Of a stretch of DNA of 5,066 bases, positions 1-5,066 are shown in pieces (position 1 is the stretch's first letter; each line of letters opens with the position of its first letter). This stretch comes from Acidobacteriota bacterium (lineage in GTDB: Bacteria; Acidobacteriota; Terriglobia; Terriglobales; Acidobacteriaceae). A model generated the notes under the pieces. It saw only the letters and a list, made by a program, of their open reading frames with translations. It searched no databases and was not told where the DNA came from. Position numbers and translations under genes: made by a program. The stretch lies in contig JAJZNH010000897.1 in NCBI GenBank assembly GCA_021811745.1, positions 1-5,066 on the forward strand. The letters are read 5' to 3'.

Positions 1-231
1 GTTCCAGTGGACGTAGAGGAAGTTGAGGCCGGGGGTGGTGCCCCAGTGGCCCAGCAGGCGCGGCTTGACGTCGTCCAGGGTAAGAGGGCGTTCCAGAAGC
101 GGGTTGTCTTTCAAGTAGATCTGACCGACGGAAAGATAATTGGCGGCACGCCAGTAGGCGTCCATTTTGGCCAGCGTTTCAGGAGAAAGGGGACCTTGGC
201 TCGCTGTCTCGCTCCCCGTTGTCTCGATCAT
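1..231 (-). CDS. xfp: Phosphoketolase, N-terminal 77 residues (partial, runs off the left edge)
   Basis: Start of a thiamine-diphosphate-dependent phosphoketolase. The family cleaves xylulose 5-phosphate and/or fructose 6-phosphate with inorganic phosphate to acetyl phosphate plus glyceraldehyde 3-phosphate or erythrose 4-phosphate, in the cytoplasm. The visible protein carries the family's N-terminal signature: [20 protein letters not shown] at residues 25-44, then [20 protein letters not shown] at 56-75. His62 in GHWGT matches the conserved active-site histidine near residue 64 of bifidobacterial enzymes. The ATG at 231 is chosen because GAGGTG lies just upstream (241-236) and the homology begins about 25 residues in, as is usual. 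The reading frame is open to base 1. About nine-tenths of the expected protein of roughly 800 residues is outside the window, so substrate preference cannot be judged. It lies 133 nt downstream of the acyltransferase gene, probably as a separate transcript. The family call is secure; single versus dual substrate specificity is not. Confidence 0.93.
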   Translation of the reverse strand, partial: MIETTGSETASQGPLSPETLAKMDAYWRAANYLSVGQIYLKDNPLLERPLTLDDVKPRLLGHWGTTPGLNFLYVHWN

Positions 232-332
232 GATGCACCTCGCCAGGGAAGATTGCGTGCTAAACCAAGCCTAGCAGCCGCTTGCCTGGGCCGCAGGTGA
301 TTGAGGTCACAGGCGGGTGATCAGTGCAGAAG

Positions 333-350
333 CCGGCGTGCGGATGCCGG
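333..350 (-). terminator. Small hairpin after the acyltransferase stop, weak terminator candidate
   Basis: CCGGC at 333-337 pairs with GCCGG at 346-350 across an 8-nt loop, 15 nt beyond the acyltransferase stop codon. No T-run follows on the minus strand, so an intrinsic terminator is not established. The rest of the 232-364 gap holds the phosphoketolase ribosome binding site (241-236) and no convincing promoter. Confidence 0.25.
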
Positions 351-364
351 TTCGCATTCTTGGG

Positions 365-1411
365 TCAAAAATAGCGCTTGAGTTTGAGGATCTGAGACTC
401 GAAGCCATACCAGAGCGCGGCCGCCGCGGCTGTCGATACGGCCAGGCGGAAGGCCACGACGGCCAAATTGCCGGCGATGCCGTAGCGGTCCATGCGCAGG
501 TCGAACCAGCCGAAGAAGATGAAGACGGAGATATGAATCATGTACAGGCCGTAACTGATGCGGCCATAGAAGGCCAGCGGTCCGCGTCGCAGCACGGCAC
601 TGAGCGGATTACGTGCGCCGCTGGAGGCGATAGCGGCAAGCATGGCTCCTGCAAAGGCGATGGCCAGCGCTGAGTCAAGAAATGCGGTGCCTCCAGCGAT
701 GGTAGCGGCGGCCCAAATTCCGGCGACCAGGCCGCCGAGTCCCATCCAGAGCCAGACGCGGCGGGCGAGCGGCAGTGTGTGCGTGGCCAGCGCCAGCAGG
801 CTGCCCCAGGCGAGGCCGTCAAGGTGAATGAGTGTATGGGTCGGAGTGATCCAGGGGAGATTGGCGCGGCGCAGGAGCGGCGAGGCGACCAGCGCAGCGG
901 CCAGAACCGAGGCCAGCATCCAGGGACGGCGCAGGAAGCGCACCAGCGGCGCCCACACAAAGTAATACTGCTCCTCGATGGCCAGCGCCCAGGTGGGGCC
1001 AAGTGCCGGCGGCAGCGTCAGATGAAAGAGATTCTGAACAAAAAAGATGTAGGCCAGCCATGGCGCGGTCCGAATGGCTTCCCAGACCGGCGGGCCGATA
1101 AACCACGGCGCCTCAAGATACACCACGATCAGCACCAGCGCGTAGACCGGCCAGATGCGCAGGATGCGGCGCGCATGGAAGTTGTGAAAATAATGTGGCT
1201 TGTCGCGGCTGGTGAGCAGGATCGACGTGATCAGAAATCCGCTCAGCACAAAGAAGATGATGACCCCCGCCCATCCCCACAAGGTGCCGTAGTAGATCCA
1301 GGTGCCCTTTAACCGCGGGTTGCAGTGATAGAGGACGACGGCGAGAATCGCCAGACCGCGCAGGCCGTCGAGTTCCGGGATGTATTTGGGGAGCCAGGTT
1401 GGACGTTGCAT
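365..1411 (-). CDS. Acyltransferase 3 family integral membrane protein (OafA/YrhL-like)
   Basis: A 348-residue multi-pass inner-membrane acyltransferase of the acyltransferase-3 family (COG1835-like). Members transfer acetyl or other acyl groups to extracytoplasmic polysaccharide, lipopolysaccharide or other glycans. Family landmarks in order: ELDGLRGLAIL at 13-23 running into the first helix, with His29 in VVLYH as the expected catalytic histidine; FFVLSGFLIT at 53-62; RRILRIWPVY at 81-90; WALAIEEQYY at 141-150 (the usual W-S-L-x-x-E-E-Q-x-Y motif with Ala for Ser); HLDGLAWG at 196-203; and FYGRISYGLYMIH at 281-293 in the last helices. The length is normal for the membrane domain alone, with no C-terminal SGNH domain. 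The ATG at 1411 is the only sensible start, as the homology begins within 13 residues, but there is no good Shine-Dalgarno sequence. Translation may depend on the small membrane gene that ends 36 nt upstream. Family assignment is firm; acyl donor and acceptor are unknown. Confidence 0.92.
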   Translation of the reverse strand: MQRPTWLPKYIPELDGLRGLAILAVVLYHCNPRLKGTWIYYGTLWGWAGVIIFFVLSGFLITSILLTSRDKPHYFHNFHARRILRIWPVYALVLIVVYLEAPWFIGPPVWEAIRTAPWLAYIFFVQNLFHLTLPPALGPTWALAIEEQYYFVWAPLVRFLRRPWMLASVLAAALVASPLLRRANLPWITPTHTLIHLDGLAWGSLLALATHTLPLARRVWLWMGLGGLVAGIWAAATIAGGTAFLDSALAIAFAGAMLAAIASSGARNPLSAVLRRGPLAFYGRISYGLYMIHISVFIFFGWFDLRMDRYGIAGNLAVVAFRLAVSTAAAAALWYGFESQILKLKRYF

Positions 1412-1447
1412 GGGTAAACTTGGGCCGGAGGATTTGCGGATGTGTCG

Positions 1448-1693
1448 TTAATGGATGCTTTTCTGCGCGTCTCTGCCAAAGCCATCCACGATCCAGCCGG
1501 CAATCCAGAGAAGCACGCCAAGCAGGAGCAGCGGAATGAATTCCGGAATCAAGCTCCACGGAAAGAGCGTTCCGGAATGGAAGGAGGTCATGACCGCTCC
1601 TACAAGAACCAACAGGACAAGCACAGACAGCACGATCATCACCATCCACTGCTCCGCTCGCTGCATTCTCCTCGCTCCTTCATGAATATTCAT
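1448..1693 (-). CDS. Small two-helix membrane protein, unknown function
   Basis: An 81-residue hydrophobic protein that I do not recognise. A basic amphipathic N-terminus (residues 1-16, with Arg8, Arg9 and Arg12) precedes a first predicted helix at about 17-37 (VMIVLSVLVLLVLVGAVM core). A short loop containing HSGTLFPW follows, then a second helix at about 50-69, ending in a polar tail (DGFGRDAQKSIH). The positive N-terminus suggests both ends face the cytoplasm. The ATG at 1693 is strongly supported by AGGAG at 1703-1699 with a 5-nt spacer; the alternative Met10 lacks this. The stop is 36 nt before the acyltransferase ATG on the same strand, so the two are probably co-transcribed, and an accessory role for the acyltransferase is possible but unproven. 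The coding call rests on the clear ribosome binding site, the helix pattern and the tidy spacing; no family homology is claimed. Confidence 0.72.
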   Translation of the reverse strand: MNIHEGARRMQRAEQWMVMIVLSVLVLLVLVGAVMTSFHSGTLFPWSLIPEFIPLLLLGVLLWIAGWIVDGFGRDAQKSIH

Positions 1694-1714
1694 AGCCTCT
1701 CCTCGCGGAGCGAG
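1694..1714 (-). promoter_or_regulatory. Ribosome binding site partly inside a small hairpin
   Basis: On the minus strand CTCGC (1714-1710) pairs with GCGAG (1706-1702) across a 3-nt loop. The AGGAG Shine-Dalgarno sequence (1703-1699) begins in the last two bases of that stem, 5 nt before the ATG at 1693. The binding site decides the start of the small membrane gene. The hairpin could modestly limit ribosome access, but that is inference and the stem is short. Confidence 0.5.
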
Positions 1715-1763
1715 ATCATGGTATCACTTGATGGCTTTGCGTTTGCCCCGGACCTCAATGTTT

Positions 1764-1780
1764 CCGCCCTTTCACGGCGG
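1764..1780 (-). repeat. Short hairpin abutting the 1781-1809 inverted repeat
   Basis: CCGCC at 1764-1768 pairs with GGCGG at 1776-1780 across a 7-nt loop. It begins directly where the 11-bp inverted repeat ends, so RNA read from proC would form two consecutive stem-loops. No T-run follows on the minus strand (the next bases read AAACATTG). Confidence 0.4.
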
Positions 1781-1809
1781 GAGGATGGGAAATCTATCTT
1801 CCCATCCTC
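1781..1809 (-). terminator. Perfect 11-bp inverted repeat downstream of proC, probable terminator-like hairpin
   Basis: GAGGATGGGAA at 1781-1791 and TTCCCATCCTC at 1799-1809 are exact reverse complements separated by a 7-nt loop. The structure starts 46 nt past the proC stop codon, where a transcript end would be expected. It lacks a following T-tract on either strand, so it may be a Rho-assisted stop, an mRNA-stabilising 3' hairpin, or a protein-binding site. The remainder of 1694-1855 holds no gene that I can support. Confidence 0.45.
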
Positions 1810-1855
1810 TCACTGTCTCGCTGGTCCTTGTTTTCTGATCCTGGTGCGCTGCTCA

Positions 1856-2737
1856 TCACCCCGCGGCCAGTTGCTTGGCGCGGTCGGTGGCTCGCATGAC
1901 GGCCTTGATCAGCGCGACGCGCAGGCCGCCTTCCTCCAGCTCCAGGATGCCGTCGATGGTGCATCCGGCGGGGGTGGTCACGGCGTCTTTCAGGAGGGCC
2001 GGATGATAGCCGGTCTCCAGCACCATTTTGGCGGAGCCGTAAGCGGTCTGCGCGGCCAGCAGCGTGGCGATGTCGCGGGGCAGGCCCACTTTAACGCCAG
2101 CCTCGGCCAGAGCCTCGATGATGATGTAAACATAGGCCGGGCCGGAGCCCGACAGGCCGGTGACGGCGTCCATGTGCTTTTCATCGACGACCACGGTGCG
2201 GCCGACAGTTTCAAAGACACGGCGCGCCATCTCCATCTTCTCTTCGCTGACGAAACGCCCGCGGCAGAGCGCGGCCACGCCCGCTCCCAGAGCGGAGGGG
2301 GTATTGGGCATGGCGCGGATCACGGCGATTTCCATGCCTGCAGCTTCTTCAATGGCGCGGGTCTTGACCGAGGCCGCGAACGAGACGATCGTCTTCTCCC
2401 GCGTGAGCGCGGGGCCGATTTCGGCAATGAGATCGGGCACCTGGAAGGGCTTGACGCCCACCAGAATCAGGTCGGCCTGCCGGACCGCCTCAAGATTATT
2501 GGTGCTGACGTCCACGCCCCACTGCGTGCTGAGGGCGAGAGCGCGTTCCGCGCGGCTTACGGTGGCATGAATCCGGTCGGGAGCGAACAGGTTCTCTTTC
2601 AAGAATGCCTGGAGCAGGATGCCGCCCATCTTGCCTGCGCCCAAAACAGCCACGCGCATATTGGGGAATTGCGCGGGTACCTCAGTGGCCTCAATGGCTA
2701 TCTCTGCCATGTTTCCATTTTCCTGGGAGGGAGTCAT
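1856..2737 (-). CDS. proC: Pyrroline-5-carboxylate reductase
   Basis: Catalyses the last step of proline synthesis, reducing 1-pyrroline-5-carboxylate to L-proline with NAD(P)H in the cytoplasm. The 293-residue product shows the Rossmann fold: VAVLGAGKMGG at 29-39 (GxGxxG), ADLILVGVKPFQV at 88-100 and the RAMPNTPSALGAGV stretch at 141-154. The C-terminal helical dimerisation domain follows, with DAVTGLSGSGPAY at 190-202 and the family signature DAVTTPAGCTIDGILELE at 251-268. The homology starts around residue 27, so there is an N-terminal extension of about 25 residues compared with typical enzymes of roughly 270. Candidate starts are ATG 2737 (used here, weak GAAG upstream), ATG 2710 (AGGA about 10 nt upstream) and ATG 2659 (no Shine-Dalgarno). 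I cannot decide firmly between the first two. No proA or proB is adjacent. It is bounded upstream by the strong hairpin at 2841-2867, so it probably has its own promoter in 2738-2840, although I could not pick convincing hexamers there. Confidence 0.96.
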   Translation of the reverse strand: MTPSQENGNMAEIAIEATEVPAQFPNMRVAVLGAGKMGGILLQAFLKENLFAPDRIHATVSRAERALALSTQWGVDVSTNNLEAVRQADLILVGVKPFQVPDLIAEIGPALTREKTIVSFAASVKTRAIEEAAGMEIAVIRAMPNTPSALGAGVAALCRGRFVSEEKMEMARRVFETVGRTVVVDEKHMDAVTGLSGSGPAYVYIIIEALAEAGVKVGLPRDIATLLAAQTAYGSAKMVLETGYHPALLKDAVTTPAGCTIDGILELEEGGLRVALIKAVMRATDRAKQLAAG

Positions 2738-2840
2738 AGTTCTATCTTCAGGATACTCGCATTACCCGCTGGGGGGCGGGAGCAACTCCTGGCGGGCAAA
2801 AATGCATATTGGAAGTTGGCTGGGGAAGAATCTGAGGAAT

Positions 2841-2867
2841 GCCGGCCGGCCGCGAGGGCCGGCCGGC
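2841..2867 (-). terminator. Strong GC hairpin terminator after the secreted HExxH gene
   Basis: GCCGGCCGGCC at 2841-2851 and GGCCGGCCGGC at 2857-2867 are perfect reverse complements, forming an 11-bp all-GC stem with a 5-nt loop. It starts 6 nt past the stop codon at 2874 and lies before proC, which is where an intrinsic terminator would sit. The following minus-strand bases (ATTCCTCAGATTCTTCC) are only moderately T-rich, so termination could be imperfect. Confidence 0.6.
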
Positions 2868-2873
2868 GGCTAG

Positions 2874-4040
2874 CTACTGGCTGAGTACCATTCCCTTCGA
2901 GAGAAAATTTTTAATTGCGTCGTCCACATTCTTGGAGAAGTTGTCGTTTGTCCATGTCGAGTTCCATAATACGTATCCGCCCGGCACCGTTAGGAACTTG
3001 TCGCCATTTGCCAGTGCGTCCGCAGTAGTGACTGCCCAGGCATTGTATTCCAGGACGTACAGTGCGGCGTTTTCATTTCCCTTAGGCGGATTGCGCAGTT
3101 CGGATATGTGTACGCCCTCATGGATGATCGCCCTGATCTCCGCATTCCCTTCCAGACGGTCGCGGTTAAGAATGCAGTTGAAAAGAACGCCATCCGGGGA
3201 ATCCTGCGTGCCCTGCCCATCTGTTTTTGCGTTTGCCTCGTTGGTGGGTCCATAGGAAATGGAAACGCCGTTATGCTCTCCGTGCTTGGGGAATGCCTCA
3301 ATAGCCTTCTGCGCTTCCACGCCAGCCTGGGAGTTTCCCAGCCGGGCAAGGGATTTTTGCGCAGACTCGACCGGATCGAAGATAACCGGGGCCGCCGCAA
3401 CGGGCTTCCCCGGGTTCACGTTGCTGGTGCCAAGCTTGGGGTAATCGATTTCCTTCTGGGTGATGTCGGAGACAGATTCCAGCACCAGGCGGGCCGGATA
3501 GGCGTTCAGATTGCCAAAGCCGCCAAAGCCGATAATCTTGCCGGAGGCATCGCGCTTCAGCGAGGCGTCCTCCACGCCGTCCAGGCGCCCCACCAGGGTG
3601 GCCGTCACCTCATAGCGCATGCAGCCCAGGCACAATCCGGTGTTCTGTTTGTGGGAGTGAGAGAGCAGGGAATCGAAGTGCTTAAAGTTCTTATCCTTTA
3701 GGAGCTTTACAGGTTGCCGTTGCTCCGGCTGGAACTTGCCTGAGAAATTGTGTGCCGGCTGCAGTTCCACAACGGCAGCCGGACCCGCTTTGCCCTTGGA
3801 TCCCTGCGGGTAGGAGAGCCAGATTCCGTTCACCTGCTGGCCGCAATCATCGCCCATGATGATGAACTGGTCGAAACCGGCCTGCACGGTGCCCTTGATG
3901 CGAACGATCTTGCCGTCGAACGATTGGGGATGGGAAAGCACATCGCAAACCGTCGTGTCGACGGGCTGCACTGCGGCTTGCGCCTGCAAAATACAGGCGG
4001 CGGCACAAAAGAACAACACCAGAATACATAGACGTTTCAT
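2874..4040 (-). CDS. Exported two-part protein: OB-like N-terminal domain plus C-terminal HExxH putative metallopeptidase
   Basis: A 388-residue protein not assignable to a named family. Residues 1-22 are a signal peptide (KR, then a hydrophobic core, then QAQA), with likely cleavage before AVQP; the cysteines at 12 and 16 lack a good lipobox. Residues 30-195 form a beta-rich domain: CDVLSHPQSFDGKIVRIKGT at 32-51, GIWLSYP at 72-78, a CLGC pair at 137-140, VTATLVGRLDG at 145-155 and FGGFGNLNAYPARLVLESVS at 172-191. I recall this pattern from acidobacterial exported proteins and infer an OB-like fold. A Pro/Ala-rich linker (about 205-225) leads to the C-terminal part, where IIHEGVHISEL at 305-315 contains HExxH (H307, E308, H311). 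Glu331 in LEYNAWA is a plausible third zinc ligand, 20 residues later, as in gluzincins. The ATG at 4040 has AAGG with a 5-nt spacer. The last coding third is AT-richer than proC (55 of 120 G/C at 2881-3000). Protease activity is inference; the substrate is unknown. Confidence 0.88.
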   Translation of the reverse strand: MKRLCILVLFFCAAACILQAQAAVQPVDTTVCDVLSHPQSFDGKIVRIKGTVQAGFDQFIIMGDDCGQQVNGIWLSYPQGSKGKAGPAAVVELQPAHNFSGKFQPEQRQPVKLLKDKNFKHFDSLLSHSHKQNTGLCLGCMRYEVTATLVGRLDGVEDASLKRDASGKIIGFGGFGNLNAYPARLVLESVSDITQKEIDYPKLGTSNVNPGKPVAAAPVIFDPVESAQKSLARLGNSQAGVEAQKAIEAFPKHGEHNGVSISYGPTNEANAKTDGQGTQDSPDGVLFNCILNRDRLEGNAEIRAIIHEGVHISELRNPPKGNENAALYVLEYNAWAVTTADALANGDKFLTVPGGYVLWNSTWTNDNFSKNVDDAIKNFLSKGMVLSQ

Positions 4041-4081
4041 GACAACCTTCTTTCGCCGATATGGAATGAGCAGCGGTCCTC

Positions 4082-4097
4082 AAAAAAGGCGAAGGCC
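4082..4097 (-). terminator. Weak terminator candidate after the DUF885 gene
   Basis: On the minus strand GGC-CTTC-GCC (4097-4088) is followed at once by six T residues (4087-4082), 64 nt past the DUF885 stop codon. The stem is only 3 bp, so efficiency is doubtful and read-through into the secreted HExxH gene is possible. The rest of 4041-4161 contains that gene's ribosome binding site and no open frame that I support. Confidence 0.25.
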
Positions 4098-4161
4098 GCT
4101 CCCACACTGTCAGGAACGGGTAAGAATACCACGCCGGGAGCACAATCTTCCTGGCTGCCGG

Positions 4162-5066
4162 TCACTCACCCGCTTTCTTTTGGCTCGCGATCCACGCATT
4201 GATGCGGTTATCGAGCGCGTCCAGCGGCAAGGCTCCCGAGTCGAGCACCTCATCATGGAAAGCGCGCAGGTCAAATTTGCTGCCTAGGGCCTTCCGCGCA
4301 CGGTCGCGCAGATCGAGGATTTCGAGCTGGCCGACCTTGTAGGCAAGCGCCTGGCCGGGCCAGGCAATATAGCGGTCCACTTCGGCTTGAATGCTGGTTT
4401 CGTCGATGGCAGAGTGCTGATGGAAATAATCCACCATCTGCTGGCGGGACCAGTGGTCATAGTGGACGCCGGTATCGACGACCAAACGGATGGCGCGCCA
4501 GATATCGGATTGGAGGCGGCCGTAATCGGAGTAGGGGTCCTGGTAAAAGCCGACATCCTTGCCAAGCTGCTCGGCATAGAGGGCCCATCCCTCGGTGTAG
4601 GCCGTGTAGCCCCCGCCGAAGCGGCGGAAGGCCGGAATGCCCTGAAGCTCCTGAGCGATCGAGATTTGCAGATGATGGCCGGGAATGCCTTCGTGGTAAG
4701 CGATGGCTTCCACGTCGTAAAGATCGCGGCTGGTGGCATCGTAAGTGTTGATGAAGAGGCGGCCGGGCCGGCTGCCGTCGGGAGCGCCCGGTTCGTAGTA
4801 GGCCGGTGGCGCGGTCTTCTCTGCGTAACCCGGAACCGGAACCACCTCAAAGGCAGCCTTGGGCAGATGGCCGAAGAGCCGCGGCAGCTTGGCCTGCATC
4901 GGCTTCAGGTAGCCACGATAGGCGTCAAGCAGAGCCTCTCTCGATGCAGGGTGCAGCTTGGGGTTGGTTTTGAGGCTGGCGCGGAAACTGGCCAGGTCCT
5001 TGAATCCCAGCTTCTGCGCAATCACCAGCATCGCAGCCTCATCCTTCTGCACCTCTTCGAGGCCAA
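4162..5066 (-). CDS. DUF885-family zinc metallopeptidase-like protein, C-terminal half (partial, 5' end beyond the right edge)
   Basis: The C-terminal 300 residues of a DUF885 (PF05960-type) protein, a family of predicted zinc-dependent peptidases or carboxypeptidases, often exported, normally about 550-600 residues long. Numbering from the first complete codon (Gly at 5064-5062), the frame opens with GLEEVQKDEAAML, the family's mid-protein GL-x-EV segment. It then shows YHEGIPGHHLQ at 123-133 (zinc site HExxxGH, His124, Glu125 and His130, codons within 4695-4672), YTEGWALYAE at 156-165 (likely third-ligand glutamate), a DTGVHYDHWSR block at 197-207 and RYIAWPGQALAYKVGQLEI at 231-249. It ends in AGE-stop at 4162. 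A GTG lies at 5052-5050, but homology continues upstream through it to base 5066, so it is not the start. Signal peptide, lipobox and N-terminal domain cannot be assessed. It is 121 nt upstream of the secreted HExxH gene on the same strand. Family assignment is firm; substrate is unknown. Confidence 0.93.
   Translation of the reverse strand, partial: GLEEVQKDEAAMLVIAQKLGFKDLASFRASLKTNPKLHPASREALLDAYRGYLKPMQAKLPRLFGHLPKAAFEVVPVPGYAEKTAPPAYYEPGAPDGSRPGRLFINTYDATSRDLYDVEAIAYHEGIPGHHLQISIAQELQGIPAFRRFGGGYTAYTEGWALYAEQLGKDVGFYQDPYSDYGRLQSDIWRAIRLVVDTGVHYDHWSRQQMVDYFHQHSAIDETSIQAEVDRYIAWPGQALAYKVGQLEILDLRDRARKALGSKFDLRAFHDEVLDSGALPLDALDNRINAWIASQKKAGE

Noticed and set aside
7..300. A 97-codon plus-strand frame at the left edge.
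   Set aside because: It is the antisense shadow of the phosphoketolase N-terminus and its upstream region; the minus frame matches a well-known family.
1113..1649. A 178-codon minus-strand frame bridging the small membrane gene and the acyltransferase.
   Set aside because: It overlaps both better-supported genes in another frame, and its translation shows no helices or family motifs.
2738..2840. Possible proC promoter and small palindromes (CCCGC/GCGGG at 2765-2780).
   Set aside because: No hexamer pair with proper spacing was found, and the stem is only 5 bp in a G-rich run.
1442..2884. A 480-codon open frame on the plus strand covering the small membrane gene and all of proC in antisense.
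   Set aside because: It is antisense to proC, which has unmistakable family motifs. Its translation is low-complexity Gly/His/Arg/Asp-rich with no recognisable domain, as expected of a frame kept open by high third-position GC in the real gene.
4020..4040. Lipoprotein signal for the HExxH protein (cysteines at residues 12 and 16).
   Set aside because: Neither cysteine is preceded by a good lipobox, and the QAQA ending fits signal peptidase I better.
4041..4075. Possible promoter for the HExxH gene (TTGAGG, 16-nt gap, TATCGG on the minus strand).
   Set aside because: Only about half the bases match consensus, and such matches are common by chance.
5050..5052. A GTG that would make the DUF885 gene start inside the window.
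   Set aside because: The frame and the family-like GLEEV segment continue upstream to the window edge, and a start here would remove the N-terminal half of the normal protein.

Overview
The window is a GC-rich bacterial chromosomal segment (85 of 120 bases are G or C at 1861-1980). Every gene I can support lies on the minus strand. In order of transcription, from right to left, they are: the C-terminal half of a DUF885-family zinc metallopeptidase (partial); a secreted two-part protein with an OB-like N-terminal domain and a C-terminal HExxH motif; proC (pyrroline-5-carboxylate reductase); an 81-residue two-helix membrane protein; an acyltransferase-3 (OafA/YrhL-like) membrane enzyme; and the first 77 codons of a phosphoketolase (partial).

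The gene style and the N-terminal domain of the 388-residue secreted protein suggest an Acidobacteriota (Terriglobia-type) genome. That domain has a CDVL...FDGK.VR.KGTV..GF opening and a later GFGGFGNLNAYPARLV stretch, which I recall from uncharacterised acidobacterial exported proteins. The assignment is an inference from memory; there is no rRNA or other phylogenetic marker here.

Layout: 1-231 phosphoketolase start. 232-364 intergenic, with a small hairpin. 365-1693 probable two-gene unit (small membrane protein then acyltransferase, 36 nt apart). 1694-1855 intergenic, with two abutting hairpins downstream of proC. 1856-2737 proC. 2738-2873 intergenic, with a very stable GC hairpin just after the stop of the secreted protein. 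2874-4040 secreted HExxH protein. 4041-4161 intergenic, with only a weak terminator candidate. 4162-5066 DUF885 protein, cut by the window edge.

The genes do not form one obvious pathway. Proline synthesis (proC) and phosphoketolase carbon metabolism are housekeeping functions. The two metallopeptidase-like proteins sit next to each other, and the small membrane protein plus acyltransferase look like an envelope-modification pair. The hairpins between units suggest several short transcripts rather than one operon. The least-described item is the secreted OB-like/HExxH protein. I see no CRISPR array, mobile element, tRNA or rRNA.
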